DNA of 11,913 nucleotides. Origin: Chloroflexota bacterium. GTDB lineage: Bacteria > Chloroflexota > Limnocylindria > QHBO01. This document shows positions 5,843-11,913 of this stretch, piece by piece. Position 1 is the first letter of the stretch, and the number at the start of each line of letters is the position of its first letter. The position numbers and the translations under genes were made by a program. The notes beneath the pieces are model-generated. The model searched no databases. It was not told where the DNA came from and was given only the letters and a program-made list of their open reading frames with translations. The DNA is taken from the NCBI GenBank assembly GCA_029865285.1, contig JAOUHE010000043.1:1-11913 (forward strand), in the 5' to 3' direction.

Positions 5843-7033
5843 CTAGCTGTCTCTCACTGACTCGGCGTCGGGCATGGCGGCGGCGCCCAGACGCTCGTCG
5901 AACACCCGCCGCGCGATCAGTTCCATGCGCGTCTCCCACTCGGCCATGGCCACGGTCGCGGCGCCACCCTGCACGCCGGCCACCGCAGCCACCGGGATGT
6001 CGTGCATCGGCTTGAAGCGTCTGTCGACGGCCGTTTCCAGCCACTTGCGGATCGGGGTGAAGACCGATGCCAACAGCAGCGTGGAGATCACGATGGCCGC
6101 GTCGGAGCGGTCCCCGGTGATCTGCACAAAGACCTTCTGCACGAGCGAGACCGCCGCGGCATACGTGCCCGCCAGCAGTGCCGTCAGCAGCAGGTAGCTG
6201 ATCGATCGGCTGATGATCAGGTCAAGTTCGTACAGGCGGTAGCGCAGCACCGCCACGCCCACCGATATCGGCAGGAGCGGCATGGCCAGCGCCACCGCAT
6301 ACCAAACCAGGTCGCTCGGGTCTGGGACGAGGCTGTACAGCACGAAAGCGCTCACCAGGGTCAGGGTGATCACTGCCAGGCTGGTCATCAGCCAGCGCAG
6401 CTGCTGGCGCTCCAGACCCTGGGATCGGAAGAACCGAATCCCCATCAGCACCACGCCGACCACCAGCAGCGCCAGCGCGGTGACGAGCAGCAGGTCCGAC
6501 GACACCTGGTCCCAGAACTCACCGTGCAGCAGTCCGTACGGGTTGGGCGCGAAGATCGCTCCGTTCGGCGCGTCGGCGGCGTTGACGCTGATGCGCGGCA
6601 TGACGGCCACCATGACGACCATGGCCGCCGACGCGACAAGCGCGACGCGGGCCGCGACCCCTCGGCGTCCGCTCGGCAGCCTCCCCTCGGGGAAGAGGAT
6701 GGTCACGGCGAAGAAGATCGCGAAGATCGCCTGCCCCGACCAGCCGCCCAGCCAGGCGAGCAGCTCGTCCTGCCAGCTCGCGGTGCCGGCAATGAGAGGC
6801 CCGGCCGAGGGGATCATGCGGTCGGCGAAGACGTAGGCCCAGCCTGCCACGAGCAGGAGCCACCCGATCGGATTGCGTGGCCGCCGCGTGATCAGGACAA
6901 TCCCCATCACCGCGTACGGCACGAAGAAGAGCACGCCGCCGTTGCTCGGCGCCGCCAGCATGATGCCGGGAATGAAAGAAACGGCGATCGCGCCACGCCA
7001 CGCCAGGCCGACGATCCGCCGTCCACGATTCAC
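5843..7033 (-). CDS. Multi-spanning membrane protein resembling a histidine-kinase sensor region without a kinase domain
   Basis: 396 residues from GTG 7033; no strong ribosome binding site is visible. About nine or ten hydrophobic segments are spread over residues 8-320. Recognisable blocks are RNPIGWLLL (about 53), FPEGRLPSGRRG (about 114), ERQQLRWL (about 208), then VAVLRYRLYELDLIISRSIS and a TM, ending in VDRRFKP (about 340). This order is typical of the N-terminal sensor half of Chloroflexota and actinobacterial histidine kinases. No H-box, N-box or ATPase domain follows; about 50 residues later the protein ends in MPDAESVRDS. Those last residues closely match the end of the neighbouring dipeptidase (MRDAESVADG), as does the DNA. 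It may be a truncated kinase, a member of a kinase-less family, or a partner for a separate kinase. The signal sensed is unknown. It lies between palindrome copies B and C. Confidence 0.75.
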   Translation of the reverse strand: MNRGRRIVGLAWRGAIAVSFIPGIMLAAPSNGGVLFFVPYAVMGIVLITRRPRNPIGWLLLVAGWAYVFADRMIPSAGPLIAGTASWQDELLAWLGGWSGQAIFAIFFAVTILFPEGRLPSGRRGVAARVALVASAAMVVMVAVMPRISVNAADAPNGAIFAPNPYGLLHGEFWDQVSSDLLLVTALALLVVGVVLMGIRFFRSQGLERQQLRWLMTSLAVITLTLVSAFVLYSLVPDPSDLVWYAVALAMPLLPISVGVAVLRYRLYELDLIISRSISYLLLTALLAGTYAAAVSLVQKVFVQITGDRSDAAIVISTLLLASVFTPIRKWLETAVDRRFKPMHDIPVAAVAGVQGGAATVAMAEWETRMELIARRVFDERLGAAAMPDAESVRDS

Positions 7034-7069
7034 CGGCCGATGATGCGGCGCCGCTCGCGGCGATCCACA

Positions 7070-7083
7070 GGGCCAATTGGCCC
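7070..7083. promoter_or_regulatory. 14-bp perfect palindrome upstream of the sensor-like gene
   Basis: GGGCCAATTGGCCC is a perfect 14-bp inverted repeat centred about 43 bp upstream of the GTG start of the leftward sensor-like gene. A second inverted repeat, CGCCGC-TC-GCGGCG (7049-7062), lies between it and the start. The first could be a repressor or activator site and the second a leader hairpin. No convincing -10/-35 pair was identified. Confidence 0.35.
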
Positions 7084-7141
7084 CTCTTTCACAGTCTGGG
7101 TCCTCACCGATGCCCTACGGCCCTGGGGTCCATGCGTGGCT

Positions 7142-7281
7142 GTTCCGCCCCATGGATCCAACGAACAACCATCGGCCTCAAACCGGCTCCAATACGGCAG
7201 GTAGGGGTCGCGAATCTCCCCCGGTGGGAATCGCGATACCTAACTCAAGCCTGCTTGATCGTTGGATCCGCCCGGTGGAAC
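7142..7281 (+). repeat. 140-bp imperfect palindromic repeat, copy C
   Basis: Arms run from GTTCCGCCCCATGGATCC to GGATCCGCCCGGTGGAAC, with the same length and orientation as copies A and B. It lies 20 bp from the dipeptidase stop on its right. On its left there is no gene end: the next gene starts 108 bp away and points away from the repeat. The 24 bp just to its left (7118-7141) nevertheless match the end of the heliorhodopsin gene and spacer beside copy B at 20 positions, with one 2-nt gap. A transcript of the leftward genes would read through it after the dipeptidase. Confidence 0.92.
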
Positions 7282-7301
7282 CTGGGGCTGCGGAGGCGCG
7301 G

Positions 7302-8438
7302 TTAGCCGTCCGCGACGGACTCCGCATCGCGCATGACGCGCAGGATGTTGCCGTTGGCCAGCTTCGCGAGGTTCTCCTCCGACCAGCCGCGGGCCAGCAG
7401 CTCGGCGAACAGGACGGGGTAGGACGACACGTCGTCCATGCCCATCGGCCAGAAGGTGTTGCCGTCGTAGTCGCCGCCAATCCCCACGTGATCGTGCCCG
7501 GCCACGCGCGCGATGTGGTCCACGTGGTCCGCCACCTGGCCGACCGTCGGGCGCGGGACATCCAGGTGGTCGATCAGCTCCTCGGCCAGGGCCGCGCGCG
7601 CCTCAAGGTCAGTCACGTCGGCCGCCCGGCGGTAGAACTCCTCGATGGCCGGGATCACCACTGCTGCGGCCTCGGGACCGATGAAGGCGGCCACGAAGGT
7701 GACCATCACGACGCCGCCGTTGGCGGGGATGCGGCCCAGGATCTCGTCGGGAACGTTTCGCGCCACGTCGCACAGCGGCCGGGCGGATGAGTGGCTGAAG
7801 ATGACCGGGGCGTGGGTGGCGTCGAGGGCATCGGCCATGGTGGTCGGAGCCACGTGCGACAGGTCGACCAGCATGCCGAGCCGGTTCATCTCGGCGACCA
7901 CCTCTCGCCCGAAGGCCGACAAGCCGCCATAGACGGGCTCACCTGTCGCCGAGTCGCCGATCTCGTTGCTCGAGTTGTGGGTGAGGGTCAGGTAGCGCGC
8001 GCCGAGATCCGAGAAGGCCCGCAGCGTCCCGAGCGAGCCCTCCAGGACGTGGCCGCCCTCCATCCCCAGTAGCGAGGCGATCCGACCGGCCGCCATGGCG
8101 CGTTCGACGTCATCGGCCGTGAGGCAGAACTCGAGGTCGTCGGGGTATCGGTCGATCATCCGCCGGGCCAGGTCAAGCTGCTCGAGCTGGAGTCGCGCAT
8201 GACCGGGTGGCCCTTCGCCGGGCACGTAGACGCTCCAGAACTGGCCGCTTACGCCACCGCTCCGCAGGCGCGGGAGATCGGTGTGGCCACCGTCCGGGGC
8301 GGCAGCCGTGAGGTCGTACGCGTCAAGGTCGCCCCGCGCGGACTTCGAGGTGCGGATCTTCCATGGCAGGTCGTTGTGCCCGTCGATGAGCGGATGGCGG
8401 GCGAGCAACTCCCGGGCGCGGGCGAGATGGTCCGGCAT
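7302..8438 (-). CDS. Membrane dipeptidase-type zinc peptidase (M19, renal dipeptidase family)
   Basis: 378 residues from ATG 8438. All expected metal ligands of the M19 fold are present: H21-N-D23 near the N-terminus (PLIDGHNDLPW), E127 (GMEGGH), H195 (DLSHVAP) and H216 (FSHSSARPL). These lie close to the order and spacing of human DPEP1. GIGGDYDG and NILRVMR near the C-terminus are also typical. The family hydrolyses dipeptides, including D-amino-acid dipeptides and, in some members, beta-lactams, using a binuclear zinc site. There is no signal peptide, so it is probably cytoplasmic. A longer reading from 8519 would overlap the next gene's start and lacks family similarity. TATCCT (8451-8446) lies just 7 nt before the ATG with no Shine-Dalgarno, which suggests a leaderless mRNA. 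It is divergent from the SGNH hydrolase gene. Confidence 0.93.
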   Translation of the reverse strand: MPDHLARARELLARHPLIDGHNDLPWKIRTSKSARGDLDAYDLTAAAPDGGHTDLPRLRSGGVSGQFWSVYVPGEGPPGHARLQLEQLDLARRMIDRYPDDLEFCLTADDVERAMAAGRIASLLGMEGGHVLEGSLGTLRAFSDLGARYLTLTHNSSNEIGDSATGEPVYGGLSAFGREVVAEMNRLGMLVDLSHVAPTTMADALDATHAPVIFSHSSARPLCDVARNVPDEILGRIPANGGVVMVTFVAAFIGPEAAAVVIPAIEEFYRRAADVTDLEARAALAEELIDHLDVPRPTVGQVADHVDHIARVAGHDHVGIGGDYDGNTFWPMGMDDVSSYPVLFAELLARGWSEENLAKLANGNILRVMRDAESVADG

Positions 8439-8472
8439 GGGCGCGAGGATAGGCGGTATGGACTCCGGGGAG

Positions 8473-8478
8473 TAGAAT
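8473..8478 (+). promoter_or_regulatory. Candidate -10 box of the SGNH hydrolase gene
   Basis: TAGAAT matches TATAAT at five of six positions and would start transcription near 8485, about 34 nt before the ATG at 8519. No good -35 box lies 17 nt upstream, so the promoter may be weak or need an activator. Confidence 0.4.
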
Positions 8479-8518
8479 CTTGCGCAGACTCCAGTCGTTC
8501 GGTCAGCGAGAAGGGGCA

Positions 8519-9931
8519 ATGACCCGGCGATTCTGGCCTGCGGCGCTCGTCGCGGCGGCGATGCTCATCGGTCTGGCACCGGCAGCGATCGCTTCACCCC
8601 CACTGCCTGCATCCATGGCGGCGGTCGGCGATTCCATCACCCAGGCGGCGAGTACCGGCGGCAGCCTCGGGACCGATTACCCCGCCAACTCCTGGTCGAC
8701 CGGCACGAACTCGACGGTGAACAGCCACTACCTGCGCCTGCTGGCACTCAATCCAGGCATCTCCGGGAAGAACTACAACCGATCGGTCTCCGGCGCCAAG
8801 ATGGCCGACCTGGACGGCCAGATGCAGAACGTGGTCGCCCTGCAGCCGGACTACCTGACGGTGCTGATCGGCGGCAACGACCTGTGCACCGATACCGCCG
8901 TGGAGATGACAGAGGTCAGTGACTTCCGGTCGCAGTTCGAGACCGCCATGGCGACGCTCGCGTCGGGCTCGCCGAACACCAACATCTACCTGAGCAGCAT
9001 CCCGAACGTGTACCACCTGTGGGAGCTGTTCAAGGGGAACTGGTGGGCGCGGTTCATCTGGTCGGTCGGCGGCATCTGTCAGTCGCTCCTGGCCAACCCG
9101 ACCTCCACCAACCAGACCGATGTCGACCGTCGCGCGACGGTCGCTCAACGGAACGTCGACTACAACACCCAGCTCGAGCAGGTCTGCGCGCAGTACGCGC
9201 GCTGCCTGTGGGACGGGGAGGTCGCCTACACCACGGTCTTCACCAGCTCCGACGTGAGCGGCGACTACTTCCACCCCTCGATCTCGGGCCAGGCCAAGCT
9301 GGCCGCGGTGAGCTGGGGCGCCGGCTACTGGGCGGATGGCGCGCCTCCGCCGCCACCTCCACCGACGAACCAGTCGCCAACGGCGAGCTTCACCTACTCC
9401 TGCACCTACCTCGCCTGCTCGTTCGACGGCTCCACCTCATCCGATCCCGATGGCAGCATCGCCTCGTACGCCTGGACATTCGGTGGCGACGGCTCGGGGT
9501 CGGGGGTGGCACCCGGTCACACCTTCTCCGCGGCGGGCACCTACTCGGTGAGCCTGGTCGTCACCGACAACGGGGGCGCCACGGGGACCACCTCGCAGCC
9601 GGTGACCGTCTCGGCCCCGCCGGTCGTCCAGACGATGACGATCAGCGCCCTGACCCCGAGTGCGGGCAGCCGCAAGGGCGGGTGGACCGCCACCGTCACC
9701 ATCGAGGTGCGCGATGGGTCCGGGGCCCCCTTGGTCGGGGCAACGGTGACCGGCGCCTGGTCGTCCGGCACCGCCAGCACTTGCACGACAGGCAGTGGCG
9801 GCACGTGCTCGGACTCGCTCAACGTCGGCCGCAAAACGACGTCGGCCACCTGGACGGTGAGCAACGTGGCCAAGGACTCGTACACGTACGTGCCGGGGAG
9901 CCTGACCTCGGTCACGGTGTACCGCCCCTAG
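8519..9931 (+). CDS. Secreted SGNH/GDSL hydrolase with PKD and Ig-like domains
   Basis: 470 residues from ATG 8519, preceded by AGAAGGGG. An upstream ATG at 8480 is rejected because only the later start gives a clean signal peptide (MTRRFW, hydrophobic core, AIAS at about residue 26). The SGNH domain spans about 30-275. Block I is G37-D38-S39-I-T with nucleophile S39, block III is GGND with N120, and block V is D249-Y-F-H252. After an APPPPPPPT linker, residues about 284-365 form a PKD domain (NQSPTASF, SSDPDGSIASYAW, GTYSVSLVVTD). Residues about 372-470 form an Ig/Big-like domain (VTIEVRDGSGAPLVGATV). The protein is probably an extracellular esterase or lipase; substrate is unknown. PKD and Ig-like modules suggest binding to a surface or polysaccharide. 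Several cysteine pairs fit an exported fold. Confidence 0.93.
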   Translation: MTRRFWPAALVAAAMLIGLAPAAIASPPLPASMAAVGDSITQAASTGGSLGTDYPANSWSTGTNSTVNSHYLRLLALNPGISGKNYNRSVSGAKMADLDGQMQNVVALQPDYLTVLIGGNDLCTDTAVEMTEVSDFRSQFETAMATLASGSPNTNIYLSSIPNVYHLWELFKGNWWARFIWSVGGICQSLLANPTSTNQTDVDRRATVAQRNVDYNTQLEQVCAQYARCLWDGEVAYTTVFTSSDVSGDYFHPSISGQAKLAAVSWGAGYWADGAPPPPPPPTNQSPTASFTYSCTYLACSFDGSTSSDPDGSIASYAWTFGGDGSGSGVAPGHTFSAAGTYSVSLVVTDNGGATGTTSQPVTVSAPPVVQTMTISALTPSAGSRKGGWTATVTIEVRDGSGAPLVGATVTGAWSSGTASTCTTGSGGTCSDSLNVGRKTTSATWTVSNVAKDSYTYVPGSLTSVTVYRP

Positions 9932-9933
9932 CT

Positions 9934-9954
9934 CTCGGCTGCCCGCGGCACGAG
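9934..9954 (+). terminator. Weak terminator-like hairpin after the SGNH hydrolase gene
   Basis: CTCG-gc-TGCC, a 3-nt loop, then GGCA-CGAG form an 8-bp stem with a 2-nt bulge, starting three bases after the stop codon. No U-run follows, so Rho-independent termination would be inefficient at best. Confidence 0.35.
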
Positions 9955-9967
9955 TCACAATGCGCGC

Positions 9968-10183
9968 ATGGGCCTGAGGAGTCTCCTGCTGCGGATCCCG
10001 CCTCTGCGCCGATGGGCCGAGCGCCGCTGGATCACTGACCCGGTCGAGCGGGCGGTGCACAACGAGGTGGTGCGCGGACGTCTCGAGGCACCCGCGCCGA
10101 GTGGCGCGCCGGCTGAGCCCGCGGACACCGAGCACAGCCCCGGGATGGGCAACCAGAGCTCTGGCCGAGGATCGCCTCTCTAG
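9968..10183 (+). CDS. Possible small Arg-rich protein, unknown function
   Basis: 71 residues from ATG 9968. The first 40 residues are basic and partly amphipathic (MGLRSLLLRIPPLRRWAERR), and the rest is rich in Pro, Ala, Ser and Gly and probably disordered. Third-position G/C bias is strong in the first two thirds, as in real genes here. No ribosome binding site is visible. CACAAT at 9956-9961 ends 6 nt before the ATG, consistent with a leaderless transcript. It may be a chance reading frame in GC-rich DNA between two secreted-protein genes. No known family was recognised. Confidence 0.45.
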   Translation: MGLRSLLLRIPPLRRWAERRWITDPVERAVHNEVVRGRLEAPAPSGAPAEPADTEHSPGMGNQSSGRGSPL

Positions 10184-10248
10184 AGGAACGGGAACTACCA
10201 GCAACGAGATCGCGTCTGGCTAGCGACAGCACGCAGCAAGGGGCACCC

Positions 10249-11913
10249 ATGAATTCGCGACGCGCCCTGAACGTGGCAATCCCGTTCAGCGTCATCTTCA
10301 TCCTCGCCATGACGGGCCCCGCGATGGCGGTCGGCCCGGAAGGCCCGGTGACGACCGAACTCTCGGTTCGACTCTCCGGCGACCAGGTGGTTCCCGGACC
10401 CGGTGCCATCGACGCCGGCTCGGGTTCCGGCTACGTCATGATCGACACCGATGCAGGCACCATGTGCTGGTCGATCTCGTGGGATGGGATCGACGAGCCG
10501 ACCTCGGCTTCGATTCACGCCGGACCGGCAGGCGAAGTGGGCGCCGGCGTCATCGACCTTGCCGATCCGCTGTCGGACGGCTGCCTGGAGTCCCTGGATC
10601 CCGCCACCCTGGACGCCATCGTCGCCGATCCATCGGCCTATTACCTCGAGCTGGTCTCCGCGGCCTATCCGGGTGGTGCGATCCGCGGCCAATTGGAGGC
10701 GTTCGAGGCAACAAACTATGTGATTGCCTGGGCCGTCCTGTCGGGTTCCAGCGTGCTACCCGACGGTGGCGACCCGGTCGCAGCTGGCTGGGTGGAGCTC
10801 GACATCGAGGCGGCAAGCGGGACGCTGTGCGTCTGGTGGGCGGTCACCGGGCTGGATGACGCCACAGTGGCGGACGTCCATGCCGGCGCTGCCGACGCCG
10901 TTGGGGACGCCGTGCTTGTGCTGCCGCTGCCGACCGCGAACCCGGGCGAGCCGCCTCCGGACGGCGGAGCGGGAACCGATCCTGGCGTCGAGCCGTGCCA
11001 GACGGGACTGGATGCTGCGGTCCTGCAGGCAATCGCCGACGACCCTGCCAGCTTCTACGTAGATGTCCACACGCCGGCTTATCCGGGCGGCGCCGTCCGC
11101 GGCCAGCTCTCGCTCGAGCCGCCTCCGCCTCCGCCCTGCGAAGCCCCCGCGGTGTGCGATGGCGTACTCGCTGCCGGCGCCTATGAGTTCTACGGCTTCT
11201 CGCGGGTCCTCTTCTTCACGCTCGCCGACGAGTGGCTGGCGACCAGCTCCGGCGTCGGCGTTTCGCTGGCCGACGGCCACGGACTGCTGTCATTCGCGGT
11301 GTTCAACGGCCTCGGCGCTGCTGACGCGTGTGGCACGTCGGTCACCGAGATCGGCGCAGCGTCGGGCGTCCTGGCCGATTGGCTGGCTGCCCATCCCGCC
11401 CTCGCCGATGTCACGGTCGCTGCCGTCACGATTGGCGGGATGCCGGCCCTCCAACTGGATGCGACGGTCGCGGTCCCTGATAGCTGCGGCACGGGCGAGT
11501 TGCTGCTCTTCCCCTCCTACGGCTCCGTGGAGCCTGGAGGCGGGGACGGCTCTGGGGGCCCTGGGGATGAGACCAGCAATGGCGTGGTGACGCAGGCGCT
11601 CCTGGGCAACGACGGGTTCTCCGTCGCTGACGGCGAGCATCTTCGGCTGGTGATCGTCGACATGGACTTCTCCGTGGCGGTGATTGCCCTGACCGCGCCC
11701 GAAGGGGAGGGCTTCGCCGCCCTGGCCCTGCACGCCGATGGGGTGCTGGACAGCATGACGTGGGGACCGGAACCCGTGCGGGGCGATGGGGGTGGCGATC
11801 CCACCGCGGAGGCCGGTGGCGAGGGCGGGCTGCCTGACACCGCCATGGCCGAGGTCGAGCCAACGATTCCGCTCGGTGCGCTGCTGCTGGTGGCTGCCGG
11901 CCTTGCCGGGATC
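10249..11913 (+). CDS. Secreted double-CHRD protein with C-terminal LPDTA sorting motif (3' end beyond window)
   Basis: Open to the window edge for 555 codons from ATG 10249, with AAGGGG at 10238-10243. Residues 1-27 are a signal peptide (MNSRRALNV, hydrophobic core, AMA cut). CHRD domain 1 spans about 35-149: LSVRLSGDQVVPGPG, SASIHAGPAG and YPGGAIRGQL. CHRD domain 2 spans about 156-287: ATVADVHAGAA and YPGGAVRGQL. A Pro-rich linker (about 290-297) leads to a roughly 200-residue Cys-containing region (about 298-505) that I do not recognise. Gly/Asp-rich spacers follow, then L528-P-D-T-A532 and a hydrophobic stretch from about residue 540 to the edge. This looks like a sortase substrate of LPXTG type with Ala in place of Gly, so the protein is probably surface-anchored. 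CHRD domains occur in chordin and in many bacterial surface proteins of unclear role. The charged tail and stop lie outside the window. Confidence 0.88.
   Translation, partial: MNSRRALNVAIPFSVIFILAMTGPAMAVGPEGPVTTELSVRLSGDQVVPGPGAIDAGSGSGYVMIDTDAGTMCWSISWDGIDEPTSASIHAGPAGEVGAGVIDLADPLSDGCLESLDPATLDAIVADPSAYYLELVSAAYPGGAIRGQLEAFEATNYVIAWAVLSGSSVLPDGGDPVAAGWVELDIEAASGTLCVWWAVTGLDDATVADVHAGAADAVGDAVLVLPLPTANPGEPPPDGGAGTDPGVEPCQTGLDAAVLQAIADDPASFYVDVHTPAYPGGAVRGQLSLEPPPPPPCEAPAVCDGVLAAGAYEFYGFSRVLFFTLADEWLATSSGVGVSLADGHGLLSFAVFNGLGAADACGTSVTEIGAASGVLADWLAAHPALADVTVAAVTIGGMPALQLDATVAVPDSCGTGELLLFPSYGSVEPGGGDGSGGPGDETSNGVVTQALLGNDGFSVADGEHLRLVIVDMDFSVAVIALTAPEGEGFAALALHADGVLDSMTWGPEPVRGDGGGDPTAEAGGEGGLPDTAMAEVEPTIPLGALLLVAAGLAGI

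Noticed and set aside
6002..7204. A 400-residue open frame on the + strand
   Set aside because: It is antisense to the multi-TM protein and extremely rich in Gln, His, Arg and Asp, as expected of an antisense frame. The opposite strand has real membrane segments and family motifs.
1816..7281. The palindromes as integron attC sites, since each contains ATCCAAC (fits RYYYAAC) and GTTGGAT (fits GTTRRRY)
   Set aside because: The conserved sequence runs about 10-14 bp past both core motifs to GTTCC/GGAAC. In real attC sites the DNA outside the cores changes with each cassette. The genes between copies also do not form one-gene cassettes in a single direction, and no integrase is present.
1816..7281. 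A conserved short protein encoded by the palindrome (frame reading MDPTNNHRP.. to DRWIRPVEP)
   Set aside because: The frame stays open in all copies, but most differences between B and C change amino acids and they cluster in loops rather than at third positions. Equal length and GC richness explain the open frame.
1816..7281. CRISPR array or group II intron fragment formed by the repeated blocks
   Set aside because: Copies are 140 bp and separated by whole genes of 1.3-3.7 kb; there are no regular short spacers, no cas genes and no reverse transcriptase.

Overview
The window is GC-rich and gene-dense. Signs of a monoderm (single-membrane) bacterium include a secreted CHRD-domain protein that ends in an LPDTA-type sorting motif followed by a hydrophobic segment, and several Sec-type signal peptides. 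Together with a heliorhodopsin gene, a CarH-like B12 photoreceptor gene and a sensor-kinase-type membrane protein of a style common in Chloroflexota, the best guess is a Chloroflexota lineage (Limnocylindria-like). A high-GC Actinomycetota cannot be excluded from the sequence alone.

Layout. (1) Positions 1-1795: the last codons of one DUF885-family gene, followed by a complete DUF885 putative zinc metallopeptidase, so a tandem paralogous pair. (2) Positions 1816-1955: copy A of a 140-bp imperfect palindrome. (3) Positions 1975-5663: a light-associated cluster. A CarH/LitR-like MerR-family regulator with the Wx9EH cobalamin motif runs leftward. Divergent from it are a small exported protein, an SRPBCC-SDR fusion protein and a heliorhodopsin; the last two overlap by ATGA. 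Back-to-back promoters and repeated ACA motifs lie between the divergent genes. (4) Positions 5681-5820: palindrome copy B. (5) Positions 5843-7033: a leftward multi-spanning membrane protein that looks like the sensor half of a histidine kinase with no kinase domain. (6) Positions 7142-7281: palindrome copy C. (7) Positions 7302-8438: a leftward M19 membrane-type dipeptidase. (8) Positions 8519-9931: a secreted SGNH/GDSL hydrolase with PKD and Ig-like C-terminal domains. (9) Positions 9968-10183: a possible small protein. (10) Positions 10249 to the end: a secreted double-CHRD protein with a C-terminal sorting signal, cut by the window edge.

The most interesting unit is the CarH-like gene together with the heliorhodopsin operon. 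A cobalamin-based photoreceptor that represses in the dark would be placed directly over the promoter of a retinal-based photoreceptor and a START-like/dehydrogenase fusion, which suggests two-colour or two-chromophore light sensing. The second is the palindrome family: three copies, each exactly 140 bp between its terminal arms, all in one orientation. Five of their six ends lie 17-22 bp from a stop codon. Copies B and C also share flanking sequence on both sides, including the last 10 codons of the two leftward genes. This suggests that the sensor-like gene arrived by a duplication or recombination event at this element. No rRNA, tRNA or CRISPR array was seen, and no stretch over 300 bp lacks a gene.
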